Notes under the pieces: generated by a model
Told to the model about the DNA's origin: nothing
Database searches by the model: none
What the model saw: the letters and a program-made list of their open reading frames with translations, nothing else
Position numbers and translations under genes: made by a program
Shown: positions 40,805 through 50,086 of the stretch, one piece after another
Numbering within the stretch: position 1 is the first letter of the stretch
Layout of the letters: each line of letters opens with the position of its first letter
DNA from: Mycobacterium triplex
GTDB lineage: Bacteria; Actinomycetota; Actinomycetes; Mycobacteriales; Mycobacteriaceae
Direction of reading: 5' to 3'
NCBI RefSeq assembly: GCF_000689255.1
Contig: NZ_HG964446.1
Location: 1,416,484 to 1,480,483 of the forward strand
Length of the DNA stretch: 64,000 bases

Positions 40805-41420
40805 GTCGTCCCACGAACCAATGCCGCTCGGTGGCGACTTCCGTGCAGTCCAATCCGGCGGAACTCAGCAGCCGGGGAATCGCGTCGCCGAGATTGCCGG
40901 TCGCGTGCGGGCTGTGCCTGACCAGGCGCGCCGCCAGCCCGTCCTCGGGGGTCATGTTGCCGCCCATGTCGACCAGGTGCAGCCGGCCGCCGGGGCGTAG
41001 CACTCGGAAGATCTCGGCTGCCGCATCGGTTTTCGCGTCGGTGTGCAGGTGGTGCAGCATCATCGACGACAGCACCCGATCGAACTGGCCGTCGTCGTAG
41101 GGCAGGCGTTGCGCGTAGGCTTGTTCGAATCGAATACCCGTCAATTGCTTGGCTTTTCGCTGGGAACGCCGGAGTGCCAGCGGGTCGGGGTCGGATCCGA
41201 TCACCTCGGCACCGGGATAGGCCCGTTTGGCTCGGATTGTGAGATTGCCGGTGCCGCAGCCGATTTCCAAGATGCGCTGGCCGTTGGTGAGGTCGGCCTG
41301 ATCGATCAGCCGCTGATGAACTCGCCGCAGGCCGAACAGGCGGGACATCAGGTCGTAGCCGGGCAGAAATGCGTCGTGCCCGGCCGCGGGAAGGTAGTCA
41401 TGTGGAGGATGTTTGGTCAT
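40773..41420 (-). CDS. Class I SAM methyltransferase (Methyltransf_11 type)
   Basis: SAM-binding motif I is RILEIGCGTGNLTIRAK, followed by VIGSDPDPLAL, LPYDDGQFDRVLSSMMLHHL (motif IV) and RPGGRLHLVDMGG. About 215 aa from ATG 41420; in-frame ATGs at 41429 and 41447 are alternatives, and none has a clear ribosome binding site. It is unrelated to the TIGR00027 copies. Divergent from the AraC regulator at 41496, which may control it. Confidence 0.85.
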   Translation of the reverse strand: MTKHPPHDYLPAAGHDAFLPGYDLMSRLFGLRRVHQRLIDQADLTNGQRILEIGCGTGNLTIRAKRAYPGAEVIGSDPDPLALRRSQRKAKQLTGIRFEQAYAQRLPYDDGQFDRVLSSMMLHHLHTDAKTDAAAEIFRVLRPGGRLHLVDMGGNMTPEDGLAARLVRHSPHATGNLGDAIPRLLSSAGLDCTEVATERHWFVGRLTYYRATRPG

Positions 41421-41495
41421 GCGATCCATACTGGACCAGTGTCTCATCGTAGAATTGGGTGATCTTCGCCATAAATTGGACTATATTTTGCAATC

Positions 41496-42347
41496 ATGAC
41501 GCAGCCACCCCGGTTGATCGGCCACCGCGGCGGTGTGCCGATCTACCAATATCGGACCGGCCCGGACACGTCTCCGGTGTCGCTGCATCGTCACCTGGGC
41601 GAGCTCGGCGGGCGGGGCCGTCACATTCACGACTTCCCGGCGCTGTGGTACGTCCCCGCGGTGGGCCTGGTGTATGTGGCCGCCGCCGGCGAGGTGCTCG
41701 ACCCCGGGCAGCTGGCAGATTTGGATGCCGGTGTGGCGGTGTTCTTCGATCCCGCCGCGCTCGGCGAGGACGCACGCTCGCCGTGGCCGGCCTGGCGGGG
41801 TCACCCGCTGCTCTTCCCGTTCCTGCACGGACATTCCGGTGGGGTGTTGCGGCTGGAAGTACCCGAGGACCGACAGGGCATGTGGGACAACACGATTCGA
41901 GCGATCGAAACCGAGCTCACTGCCCGCCAGGATGGGCATCGTCAGGCGGCGCTGGCCTACCTGACGCTACTTTTGATCGAGCTCGCGCGGCTGGCCCGCG
42001 ATGTGGTGGCCGATTTGAAACGCAGCGGCGAGCCACTGCTGGCCGACGTGTTCGCGGTGATCGAACGCCGTCAGGGCGAGGCGTTGTCGCTGCGCGACGT
42101 CGCGGGTGAACTTGGGGTAACGCCGGGCCATCTCACCACGGTGGTGCGTCGCCGCACCGGGCGCACCGTGCAGGAGTGGATCATTGACCGCCGGATGGCC
42201 GCGGCGCGCACCCTGCTGGAGCAAACGGATCTCCCGGTCGCCGAGATCGCCCGGCGAGTCGGGGTTTTCGATGCCGGCTATTTCAGCCGCCAGTTCACCC
42301 GGGCGCACGGCATGCCGCCGCGTAAGTGGCGTCGGCACGCCGCCTAG
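41496..42347 (+). CDS. AraC-family transcriptional regulator
   Basis: The 283-aa protein has an N-terminal cupin-like ligand domain (HRHLGELGGRGRHIHDFPALWY) and a C-terminal double HTH: LRDVAGELGVTPGHLTTVVRRR and IAEIARRVGVF-like VAEIARRVGVFDAGYFSRQFTR. The ligand is unknown. TATATT at 41482-41487 lies only 8 bp before the ATG, so the transcript may be leaderless. The divergent methyltransferase is the obvious candidate target. Confidence 0.88.
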   Translation: MTQPPRLIGHRGGVPIYQYRTGPDTSPVSLHRHLGELGGRGRHIHDFPALWYVPAVGLVYVAAAGEVLDPGQLADLDAGVAVFFDPAALGEDARSPWPAWRGHPLLFPFLHGHSGGVLRLEVPEDRQGMWDNTIRAIETELTARQDGHRQAALAYLTLLLIELARLARDVVADLKRSGEPLLADVFAVIERRQGEALSLRDVAGELGVTPGHLTTVVRRRTGRTVQEWIIDRRMAAARTLLEQTDLPVAEIARRVGVFDAGYFSRQFTRAHGMPPRKWRRHAA

Positions 42348-42396
42348 GCCATCGCTTGCCCGATGGTGCCGGTCGACCACTGAACCACCCGACAAG

Positions 42397-43314
42397 TCAT
42401 AGCTTTTCGATCTCCAGCCATTCGTCGACTTCGAATTGATCACCGACGGCGCGGATCGATGTGCCGCCGTGGCCGGGGTAGTGGGCCGGGATCATGGTGG
42501 CGCGCGCTCGCGCGGCCTCGGTGAAGATGTGCCGCCGGGTGGCGGCGGCCGCGGTGGCGTCGACGTCGAAGGCGCAGGGGTCGGCGGGGCGGCGCAGCTG
42601 CAGCGGGCTGTGCGTGATGTCGCCGACGAACACCGCGGGCGCTCCCGCGTCCAGCCACAGCACCGAGGAGCCGGGCGTGTGGCCGGCGGCGGGACGCAGC
42701 CGCAGTGACGGGCTGATCACATAGTCGTCGGACCAACAGACGAGCTGGCCCGCCTTCTCGATGGGCAACACGCTGTCGGCGAACACCAGCTGGTCGCCGT
42801 GCTGCGCGATGGCCTCCTGTTCGGTGCGCGGCGATCGCCGCGCGACGGGCCCGTCGGGGGCGAAGTAGCGGTAATCGGCTGCGGGAGCCAGGTATCGGGC
42901 GTTGGGAAACGTCGGTACCCAGGTGTTGCCGTCGAGCATCGTGTTCCACCCGACGTGGTCGGAATGGATGTGGGTGTTGATCACCACGTCCACGGCGGCG
43001 CGGTCGATACCGGCCGAGTCCCACGCGGTGAGGAATGCGGTTTTCAGCTGATCCAAGGGCGGCATGTGCGGGCGCTGACGGTCGTTGCCGACGCCGGTGT
43101 CCACCACGACGGTCAGCCCGTCGACCTCGATGACCCAGCTTTGCACCGCGATCCGCCACTTCTCGGTGTCGGGGTCGAAGAAGTCCGGCACCAGCAGGTC
43201 GGCATTGTCGTGCCATCCGTCCGGCGGGGTTCGGGCGAAAGACGTTGTCCCCAACTCGAACTGGAATTCCACGATGCGCGTGACACAGGCGCGGCCCAGC
43301 TGCACTCGGCTCAT
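42397..43314 (-). CDS. Metallo-beta-lactamase-fold hydrolase
   Basis: This 305-aa MBL protein has the zinc motif THIHSDHVGWN (HxHxDH), further His in RPAAGHTPGSS, an Asp in VFVGDITHSPLQL and a late His in IPAHYPGHGG. The N-terminal sequence VIEVDGLTVVVDTGVGND resembles the lactonase/quorum-quencher and glyoxalase II-like branch. ATG 43314 overlaps the fucA stop (ATGA); the open frame further upstream is antisense noise. Substrate unknown; the operon context suggests a sugar or lactone intermediate. Confidence 0.87.
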   Translation of the reverse strand: MSRVQLGRACVTRIVEFQFELGTTSFARTPPDGWHDNADLLVPDFFDPDTEKWRIAVQSWVIEVDGLTVVVDTGVGNDRQRPHMPPLDQLKTAFLTAWDSAGIDRAAVDVVINTHIHSDHVGWNTMLDGNTWVPTFPNARYLAPAADYRYFAPDGPVARRSPRTEQEAIAQHGDQLVFADSVLPIEKAGQLVCWSDDYVISPSLRLRPAAGHTPGSSVLWLDAGAPAVFVGDITHSPLQLRRPADPCAFDVDATAAAATRRHIFTEAARARATMIPAHYPGHGGTSIRAVGDQFEVDEWLEIEKL

Positions 43315-43967
43315 AGGGGATTTTCCCGCAGGTAGCCGTAGACCCCGGCGAAGTTGCGGTTCACGTCTTCGGGAATCGGCACCGGTCCTCCGAGAGCCCT
43401 TGCACCCCAGACAATTTGAGCGGTGCGCTCGACGAGTGCGGTGATATGCAGGACCTTGTCCGGTCGCGGGCCCACCGCGACCAGGCCGTGATTGGCGATC
43501 AGCGCTGCGCCGCGACCCTCCAGCGCCTTGACGGCGTTGGCCCCGACGTCGGGCGTGCCGGAAGCGGCGTAGTCGGCGCAGCGAACGTCGCCGCCCACGT
43601 AGACCGCGAATTCGTCGATGCAGGCCGGAATCGGTTGGTGAGCGATCGCGAACATGGTGGCCCACACCGGATGACTGTGAATGACGCTGCCGATATCGTC
43701 GAACGCCCGATAGGCCGCCAGGTGCAGTTGCATTTCCGATGACGGCGCCCGGCCGTCCTTGGCATGCTGCACCGCACCTTCGGGGTCGACGAGCACCAGG
43801 TCGTCGAGTTCCATGTCGCGATAGTCGACCGACGAGGGGGTGATGACGATGTTGCCGTCGGAGCGTCGCGCCGAGATGTTGCCGGCGGTTCCCTCGACGA
43901 GGCCGCGGCGCAGCATGTCCTTGGCCGCGTCCAGCACCGCGGCTTCCGGGTTGTCCACGAACTTCAT
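43311..43967 (-). CDS. fucA: Class II aldolase (L-fuculose-phosphate aldolase-like)
   Basis: This 218-aa class II aldolase/adducin-family enzyme has GLVEGTAGNISARRSDGNIV (phosphate-binding GN.S), ITPSSVDYRDM, the catalytic Glu in SSEMQLHLAAYR and zinc His pairs in VIHSHPVWATMFA and ANHGLVAVG. It would split a ketose-1-phosphate. ATGA overlaps link serA2-fucA-MBL into one operon, and a sugar kinase (xylB) faces it, which supports a sugar or sugar-acid pathway. Confidence 0.88.
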   Translation of the reverse strand: MKFVDNPEAAVLDAAKDMLRRGLVEGTAGNISARRSDGNIVITPSSVDYRDMELDDLVLVDPEGAVQHAKDGRAPSSEMQLHLAAYRAFDDIGSVIHSHPVWATMFAIAHQPIPACIDEFAVYVGGDVRCADYAASGTPDVGANAVKALEGRGAALIANHGLVAVGPRPDKVLHITALVERTAQIVWGARALGGPVPIPEDVNRNFAGVYGYLRENPL

Positions 43968-44962
43968 GACCTCAGCACCTCCGGGTTGACGATATGGGTG
44001 GGCGGGTTGCCGGATAGCAACGCTTCCAGATCGTCGGCGACCATCTGCGCCTGCCGTGCCTCGGTGTCCCAGGTCGCCCCGCCGATGTGCGGGGTCAGCA
44101 CGACGTTCGGCAGGCTCACCAACGGATGATCCGCCGCCAGAAACTCGCCCACGAAATGGTCCAGTCCCGCCGCGGCCACCTTGCCGGCGCGCAGCGCGTC
44201 GACGAGCGCGTCGGTGTCGTGCAGTTGCGCGCGGGCGGTGTTGAGAAAAACGACGCCGTCGCGCATCGCGGCGAATTCGCTCGCGCCGATCATCCCCAAG
44301 GTGTCCTCGGTGACCGGCGCGTGCAGCGAGACGATGTCGGCCTCGCTGAGCAGTTCGTCGAGGCTGTGCTGGGCTTCGTCGTGATACGGGTCGTAGGCGA
44401 TGACCCGCATGCCCAACCCGGTCAGCCGCCATCGCAGGGCCCGGCCGACGGCGCCCAGGCCCACCAGTCCCGCGGTGCGCCCGGCGATCTCGGCGCCCCG
44501 GAAACGCTGATAGGGAATGCTGCCGTCACGAAACATGTTGCCGCTGCGCACATCCGCGTCGGCGGTCAGCAGGTGGCGGGTGGCGGCCAGCAGCAGGGCC
44601 ACCGCCAGCTCGGCGACCGCGTCGGCGTTGCGGCCCGGGGTGTTCAGCACCGGGATACCCGCCGCGGAGGCTCCGGCGATGTCGACGTTGTTGGGGTCGC
44701 CGCGGGTGGATGCGATCGCGCGCAAGCCGGCGTCGAACACCGGGCCGCGCACCGAGTCGCTCTCCACCACAATCACGTCGGCGGCTTCTGCACTGATACG
44801 CTGCGCCAGCTGCTCGGGGCCGTAGATGCGCAGCGGGGTCTGATCGAGCTCACTTATCCAAGGGTCGTAGATCACATCGGCGAGCTGCCGGAGTTTGGCG
44901 AACCCCGGACCACGCAGCGGGGCCGTCACCAGGGCACGCGGTCTTGATGTCACGAATGCCAA
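43964..44962 (-). CDS. serA2: D-2-hydroxyacid dehydrogenase (SerA2-like)
   Basis: This 332-aa NAD-dependent D-isomer hydroxyacid dehydrogenase has TAGLVGLGAVGRALRWRLTG (Rossmann), SLHAPVTEDTLGMIG (catalytic Arg region replaced locally by NTARAQLHD), and the C-terminal VLTPHIGGATWDT (His). It lacks the ACT domain of true SerA. Named after Rv0728c by position. Operon with fucA and the MBL gene. Its ATG is only 21 bp from the divergent xylB GTG. Confidence 0.85.
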   Translation of the reverse strand: MAFVTSRPRALVTAPLRGPGFAKLRQLADVIYDPWISELDQTPLRIYGPEQLAQRISAEAADVIVVESDSVRGPVFDAGLRAIASTRGDPNNVDIAGASAAGIPVLNTPGRNADAVAELAVALLLAATRHLLTADADVRSGNMFRDGSIPYQRFRGAEIAGRTAGLVGLGAVGRALRWRLTGLGMRVIAYDPYHDEAQHSLDELLSEADIVSLHAPVTEDTLGMIGASEFAAMRDGVVFLNTARAQLHDTDALVDALRAGKVAAAGLDHFVGEFLAADHPLVSLPNVVLTPHIGGATWDTEARQAQMVADDLEALLSGNPPTHIVNPEVLRS

Positions 44963-44983
44963 TGCTGGCGTACGGTGACGCCC

Positions 44984-46345
44984 GTGTCACGTAACGGCGT
45001 CACGATCGGCATCGACATCGGCACCACGGCGGTCAAAGCGGTCGCCGCCGACGCCGACGGCAACGTGACGGCGCGGGTGCGTATTCCGCATCGAGTCCGG
45101 GTGCCGGCGCCCAACCGTTTCGAGCACGACGCCGACGAGGCGTGGCGGCGCGGCCCGCTGGCGGCGCTGGACCAGGTGCGGCAACAGGCCCGGGGACCCG
45201 AGCCCCGCGCGGTGGCCGTTTCGGCGATGGTTCCCTCGCTGACCGCGGTCGATGCCGCGGGCCGGCCGTACACGCCGGGACTGTTGTACGGCGACGAGCG
45301 CGGCCGGATCGACGGCGATCAGCCGCTGCCCGCGCTGGGCGAAGCCGCCGAGTTCCTGCGCTGGACGGCTGCCGAAGCCCCCGGGGCGGCCGGGTTCTGG
45401 CCGGCACCGGCGGTGGCCAACTGTGCGCTGTCGGGCGAGGCGGTGATCGACTTCGCGACCGCGGCCACCTCTTACCCGTTGTTCGACGGCACCGGCTGGA
45501 ATGCGGCGGCGTGCGCCGAGCGCGGCGCCACCGTCGCGCAGCTGCCCCGGGTGGCGGCGATCGGCGCCGCGGCCGGCCAGGTGAACGGGACCCGTGCCGT
45601 GCTGGCGACCGGTGCCGTCGACGCGCTGTGCGAGCAGATGGTGGCCGGCGCCGACCGCGACGGCGACGTGCTGGTGATGTGCGGCACCACGCTGATCGTC
45701 TGGGTCACCGTTCCCGAGGCCCGCCAGGTGCCGGGGCTGTGGACGATTCCGCACACCAAGGCGCCCAAGAGTCAGATCGGTGGCGCCAGTAACGCGGGCG
45801 GGCTGTTTCTCGGCTGGGTGGATCGCGTCATCGGACCCGGCGACCCCGAGTCGGTCGATCCGCGCCGTATCCCGGTGTGGTCGCCCTACATTCGCGGGGA
45901 ACGCACACCGTTCCACGACCCGGACCGCCGCGCCGTGCTCGACGGCGTCGACCTCACCCACGGCCCCGCGGCGTTGCGCCGGGCCGCCTACGAGGCGTCG
46001 GGCTTCGTCGTGCGTCAGCTGATCGAGCTCAGCGGAGCGCCGGTGTCGCGCATCGTCGCCACCGGCGGCGGGACCCGGCTGTGGCCTTGGATGCAGGCGA
46101 TCGCCGACGCCACCGGTCGGCCGGTGGAGGTATCGGGGGTTGCCGAGGGCGCGGCGCTGGGGGCGGCATTTCTGGGCCGGATCGCAGCCGGGCTGGAGAC
46201 CTCGATCGCCGACGCCGCGCGCTGGGTTTCCACCGAGCGCATCGTCGACCCCGATCGGGCCTGGGCGGCCGCGGTCGAGGATCGCTACCGCCGTTTCCTG
46301 GAACTCGGCGATCGGCCGTCGCGCCCATCAGAGTCGAGGATCTAG
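44984..46345 (+). CDS. xylB: FGGY-family sugar kinase (XylB-like)
   Basis: This 453-aa carbohydrate kinase has the N-terminal phosphate-1 motif GVTIGIDIGTTAVKAVAADADG and the C-terminal ATP part RIVATGGGTRLWPWMQAIAD followed by GAALGAAFLG. It phosphorylates a ketose; xylulose is only a guess from family naming. GTG 44984 places the kinase motif at residue 5. An upstream GTG at 44975 is less likely. With fucA opposite, a kinase-then-aldolase route is suggested. Confidence 0.88.
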   Translation: MSRNGVTIGIDIGTTAVKAVAADADGNVTARVRIPHRVRVPAPNRFEHDADEAWRRGPLAALDQVRQQARGPEPRAVAVSAMVPSLTAVDAAGRPYTPGLLYGDERGRIDGDQPLPALGEAAEFLRWTAAEAPGAAGFWPAPAVANCALSGEAVIDFATAATSYPLFDGTGWNAAACAERGATVAQLPRVAAIGAAAGQVNGTRAVLATGAVDALCEQMVAGADRDGDVLVMCGTTLIVWVTVPEARQVPGLWTIPHTKAPKSQIGGASNAGGLFLGWVDRVIGPGDPESVDPRRIPVWSPYIRGERTPFHDPDRRAVLDGVDLTHGPAALRRAAYEASGFVVRQLIELSGAPVSRIVATGGGTRLWPWMQAIADATGRPVEVSGVAEGAALGAAFLGRIAAGLETSIADAARWVSTERIVDPDRAWAAAVEDRYRRFLELGDRPSRPSESRI

Positions 46346-46379
46346 CGCGATACTCGCCTTGGCGATCTAGTCTGGTGCA

Positions 46380-47045
46380 ATGACTGACCAGGACCGCAAA
46401 GCCGCCCGTAGAGAGATCGCAGACGCCCTGTTGAAAGCTCTTGAACGCCGGCATGAAATTGCCGACGTCGTGGTGGAGTCGGAAAACAAGGCAGTCGCGA
46501 TCGAGGGGATCGTCAAATTGCTCGACACCTCCCACCTCGCCGCCGAAGCGGTGATGGGTATGTGCTTCGAGCAGCTCACCATCGATTCGCGCCGCAAGAT
46601 CCTCGCCGAACTCGAGGACTTGAACAAGCAGCTGAGTTTCACGCTCGGGGAGCGCCCGGCGAGCTCGGGGGAGAGCCTGGAGCTGCGGCCGTTTTCCGCC
46701 GCCGAGGACCGCGACCTGTTCGCCGTCCGCACCGAGGAAATGGGTGCTGCGGGCGACGGATCCGACAAGCCGGCGGGCGACCTCGACGACGAGATCCGGG
46801 CGGCCCTGGCCCGTGTCGACGACGAGGAGGCCGCCTGGTTCGTCGCCGTCGATTCCGGCGAGAAAGTGGGAATGGTGTTCGGCGAGCTGGTCCGCGGCGA
46901 AGTCAACGTGCGGATCTGGATTCACCCCGACCACCGCAAGCGTGGCTACGGCACCGCCGCACTGCGCAAGTCGCGCTCGGAGCTGGCATGGTGCTTCCCC
47001 GCCGTGCCGTTGGTGGTCCGCGCGCCGGCGGCCAAACCGGGCTGA
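46380..47045 (+). CDS. GNAT acetyltransferase with GyrA-like helical N-terminus
   Basis: 221 aa. Residues 8-85 (ARREIADALLKALERRHEIA, TSHLAAEAVMGMCFEQLT, IDSRRKILAELEDLNKQL) resemble the coiled-coil segment of type IIA topoisomerase A subunits, where GyrA reads about ALDALDEVIALIRAS, AQAILDMQLRRLAALE. Residues 95-221 form a GNAT domain with the acetyl-CoA motif HPDHRKRGYGTAALRKSRSE. The position matches Rv0730. The combination suggests an acetyltransferase that docks on DNA or on a topoisomerase partner, but this is inference. Ends 4 nt before the convergent methyltransferase stop. Confidence 0.82.
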   Translation: MTDQDRKAARREIADALLKALERRHEIADVVVESENKAVAIEGIVKLLDTSHLAAEAVMGMCFEQLTIDSRRKILAELEDLNKQLSFTLGERPASSGESLELRPFSAAEDRDLFAVRTEEMGAAGDGSDKPAGDLDDEIRAALARVDDEEAAWFVAVDSGEKVGMVFGELVRGEVNVRIWIHPDHRKRGYGTAALRKSRSELAWCFPAVPLVVRAPAAKPG

Positions 47046-47049
47046 CCGG

Positions 47050-47979
47050 CTACGGCAAGACGGCGACCACCGAGATGTGGTTCTCCAACGCCTTGAGGCC
47101 CTCGCCCGGCGGCACCGGCAGCCCGGCCTCGGCGAACTGATCGGCGCGGGTGCGCGGCGTAATCTGCCAGCCGGCCTCGCTCAGGTAATCCGCGGCCGGC
47201 GTGCGTTCACCGTGATAGACCAGCGCGGACACGTCGGTGTCGAAGCCGTACTGCCCCCAGCGCTTGGCCATCGCCTTGGCGCGTTTCTCGAGTAGGGGCA
47301 TGCCGTCGCGGTGGTACTCGGTCGCCAGCCGGCTGCCCGGCGCGCTGAGCGTGGTGATGGCGTCGAACAACCGATCCTGCGCCTGGGGAGGCAGATACAT
47401 CAGCAGGCCTTCGGCGCTCCACGCCGTGGCTTTGGTCTCGTCAAAACCGGCTTGGCGCAACGCGTTTGGCCAGTCGTCGCGCAGGTCGACGGCAACGGTC
47501 CGGCGCGCCGCGGTGGGCTCGGCGCCCAGGTTCGACAGAGCGGTGGTCTTGAACTCGATCACCGTCGGCTGGTCGACCTCGTAGACGACCGTGCCCGCCG
47601 GCCACGCCAGCCGGTACGGCCGCGAGTCCAGGCCCGAGGCCAAGATCACCACCTGGCGGATGCCCGCATCGGTCGCGTCGGTGAAGAAGTCGTCGAAATA
47701 CCGGGTGCGCACGGCCATCATGTTGACCATGCGCGCCAAGTTGAACTCCACATCGGGGTCCGCGTCGGGGTCGAGACCACCGGTCTCATCGGTGATTTCG
47801 CCGTCGAGCACTCGGATGAAGAAATCCGCGCCCACCGCACGAACCAACGGGTCGGCGTATGGATCATCGATCAGGGCGCCGGGTTGCTTGCCGGCCAGGG
47901 CCCGGCAGGCGGCGACCCAAGTCGCGGTGGCCCCCACGCTCGAGGCCAGGTCCCAGGTGTCTTGCTCGGTGCGCGTCAT
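47050..47979 (-). CDS. SAM-dependent methyltransferase (TIGR00027 family), copy 4
   Basis: This 309-aa protein has [56 protein letters not shown] (Pro replaces the usual Ala in SRAYR) and [21 protein letters not shown] variable Asp-rich insert follows GEITDETGG. It is last of the second run of three; copy 5 ends 2 nt upstream of its ATG. Acceptor unknown. Confidence 0.9.
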   Translation of the reverse strand: MTRTEQDTWDLASSVGATATWVAACRALAGKQPGALIDDPYADPLVRAVGADFFIRVLDGEITDETGGLDPDADPDVEFNLARMVNMMAVRTRYFDDFFTDATDAGIRQVVILASGLDSRPYRLAWPAGTVVYEVDQPTVIEFKTTALSNLGAEPTAARRTVAVDLRDDWPNALRQAGFDETKATAWSAEGLLMYLPPQAQDRLFDAITTLSAPGSRLATEYHRDGMPLLEKRAKAMAKRWGQYGFDTDVSALVYHGERTPAADYLSEAGWQITPRTRADQFAEAGLPVPPGEGLKALENHISVVAVLP

Positions 47980-47981
47980 GC

Positions 47982-48905
47982 TCAGGCTCCTAGTGTTGCC
48001 GACAAATATTTGATGTCGCCGAAGGCGGCCATGGTCGGCTCGGTCGGGAACTCAAAACCGTTGTGCGCGTACATCTCCTGGGTACTGCGCACCGTGGTCT
48101 GCCAGCCCCGTTCGGTGAGGTAGGCCGCCACGTCGTTGCGCTGGCCGGTGTATACCAACTCCGACCAGTTCAGATCCAGCCCCATCCGGCGCCACCGTTC
48201 ACTCATCTCGCGGCCCCGCTTTTCGACGCGGTCACGCATGTCGGGTACGTAGCCGGTAGCGAGGCGGCTGCCGGCGGCGGACAGCGCGGTGATGTGGTCG
48301 AACAGTCGGTCCTGGGCGTCCGGCGGCAGGTAGCCCAGCAGGCCTTCGGCGATCCAGGCCGACGGCTTGGTGGAGTCGAAGCCATTGTTGCGCAACGCAG
48401 CCGGCCAGTCGTCGCGCAGGTCCACCGCCACCGCACGCCGATCGGTGGTCGGGGCCGCGCCGAGATCGGCCAGGGTGCGGGTCTTGAATTCGATCACCTG
48501 CGGCTGGTCGATCTCGTAGAGCACGGAGCCGTCCGGCCACGGCAACCGGTAAGCGCGGGTGTCCAGCCCGGACGCGAGAATGACCGCTTGGCGCACACCG
48601 GCTTCGGCGGCCTCGAGGAAAAAGGTGTCGAAGTACCGGGTGCGCACGGCCATGCCCTCGCTGAGCCGCTGCGGGGTGAACGCGGGATCGTCCTCGACGA
48701 GTTCGACCTGGCCGTTCATCATCCGGATGAAGGCGTCCACGCCGACGGCGTTGACCAGCGGCTCGGCGTAGGGGTCGTCGATCAGCGGGTTGGGGCCCTT
48801 GGAGGCCATGGCCCGGCGGGCGGCCACCGCGGTGGCGGTGGCTCCCACACTGGACGCCAAATCCCAACTGTCACCGTCGAATCGCTTGCTGTCGGTGCTC
48901 GTCAT
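47982..48905 (-). CDS. SAM-dependent methyltransferase (TIGR00027 family), copy 5
   Basis: The 307-aa paralogue shows [56 protein letters not shown] and [20 protein letters not shown]. It sits between copies 6 and 4 with gaps of 10 and 2 nt, so all three are one transcript. The C-terminal YLSATLGA resembles copy 2 (YVAATLK), which suggests that the two runs arose by block duplication. Confidence 0.9.
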   Translation of the reverse strand: MTSTDSKRFDGDSWDLASSVGATATAVAARRAMASKGPNPLIDDPYAEPLVNAVGVDAFIRMMNGQVELVEDDPAFTPQRLSEGMAVRTRYFDTFFLEAAEAGVRQAVILASGLDTRAYRLPWPDGSVLYEIDQPQVIEFKTRTLADLGAAPTTDRRAVAVDLRDDWPAALRNNGFDSTKPSAWIAEGLLGYLPPDAQDRLFDHITALSAAGSRLATGYVPDMRDRVEKRGREMSERWRRMGLDLNWSELVYTGQRNDVAAYLTERGWQTTVRSTQEMYAHNGFEFPTEPTMAAFGDIKYLSATLGA

Positions 48906-48915
48906 GCATGCGCTC

Positions 48916-49827
48916 CTAACTGAGAGTTGCGGTAACAGACACGATGTTGCGCAGTTGGGACAGTGCCTCGCTGTCGTGGAAGTCGCGGCCGTAATCGGCG
49001 AACAGTTCGCGCCGTGGACGCGAGCTCACCTGCCAGCCATGGCCTTTCAGGTACTCGACGACGTCGCTGCGCTCGCCGTCGAAGAACAACTGCGACAGGT
49101 CGATGTCGCAGCCCAGATTCAGCCACCGCTGGTTGAATTCCCGGGCACGCTCGGACATCGTCGTTTCCGACGGCGGATGGAACTCGGTGGCCAGCATGCT
49201 TCCCGGTGCGGACAGCGCGGTGATGTTGTCGAACAGCCGGTCCTGGGCGTCGGGGGGCAGATACATCAGCAATCCCTCGGCGCTCCACGACGTCGGCCGG
49301 GTCACGTCAAACCCGCTGCTGCGCAAGGCCGCCGGCCAGTCGTCGCGAAGATCGACGCTGACGGTGCGACGTTCGGCCGACGGCAGCGCGCCCAGGCTCG
49401 ACATCGTGGTGGTCTTGAATTCGACGACTCGGGGCTGATCGACTTCGTAGACCACGCTGCCGTTCGGCCAGGACAGCCGGTAGGCGCGCGCGTCGAGCCC
49501 GGCGGCCAGAATGACCGCTTGGCGGATGCCGTCTCGGGCGGCGTTGAGGAAGAAGTCGTCGAAGAAACGGGTGCGCACCGCGATCGAGTCGGTCTCGACC
49601 TGCAGGTCACCGCGGCCGTTCTCGGGGGTTTCGGCGGCGGTGAGCTCGCCGTCGACCACCCGGCGGAAGAAGTCCAGCCCGACGGCGCGCACCAGGGGCC
49701 CCGCGAACGGATCGTTGATGATCGGGTTGTCTTCCTTGCTGGCCACCGCGCGAGCCGCGGCGACCATGGTGGCGGTGGCGCCGACGCTGGAAGCAAGATC
49801 CCAACTGTCTTGGTCAGTGCGTGTCAT
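48916..49827 (-). CDS. SAM-dependent methyltransferase (TIGR00027 family), copy 6
   Basis: 303 aa from ATG 49827, chosen because [16 protein letters not shown] is the family N-terminus; the frame continues to 49884 without similarity. It contains [36 protein letters not shown] and [20 protein letters not shown]. First gene of the second run; element B lies about 31 bp before the ATG. Confidence 0.9.
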   Translation of the reverse strand: MTRTDQDSWDLASSVGATATMVAAARAVASKEDNPIINDPFAGPLVRAVGLDFFRRVVDGELTAAETPENGRGDLQVETDSIAVRTRFFDDFFLNAARDGIRQAVILAAGLDARAYRLSWPNGSVVYEVDQPRVVEFKTTTMSSLGALPSAERRTVSVDLRDDWPAALRSSGFDVTRPTSWSAEGLLMYLPPDAQDRLFDNITALSAPGSMLATEFHPPSETTMSERAREFNQRWLNLGCDIDLSQLFFDGERSDVVEYLKGHGWQVSSRPRRELFADYGRDFHDSEALSQLRNIVSVTATLS

Positions 49828-49858
49828 GGTGCTCCTCGATCGTCGGCAGCCAGCTTTG

Positions 49859-49882
49859 ATACTTAGCAAATGCAACGAGCTC
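49859..49882 (-). promoter_or_regulatory. Conserved element B upstream of a methyltransferase run
   Basis: ATACTTAGC / AAATGCAAC / GAGCTC agrees with element A (38682-38705) at 20 of 24 positions and has the same place and orientation relative to a methyltransferase ATG (31 versus 40 bp). The remaining interval to secY (49883-50086) shows no gene; a secY promoter must lie there, but I see no strong hexamer pair. Confidence 0.55.
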
Positions 49883-50086
49883 ACAGAACTCTACGCCTGG
49901 TTGCTGTCCGCTTCCTGAATTTTTTGGGCACTTTTCATACGGCTCCATGACGCCCTTTTAAGGATCTGCTCCGACCAGCTGTTAGTCTCGTACACGATTT
50001 GACGCGTGACGCCGTACGTCCTGGCCTGCGGGTGTTGAGCGCGCGTAAACGCAGGATTACCACCCCGGCCGCGCAGGAGGATAGAA

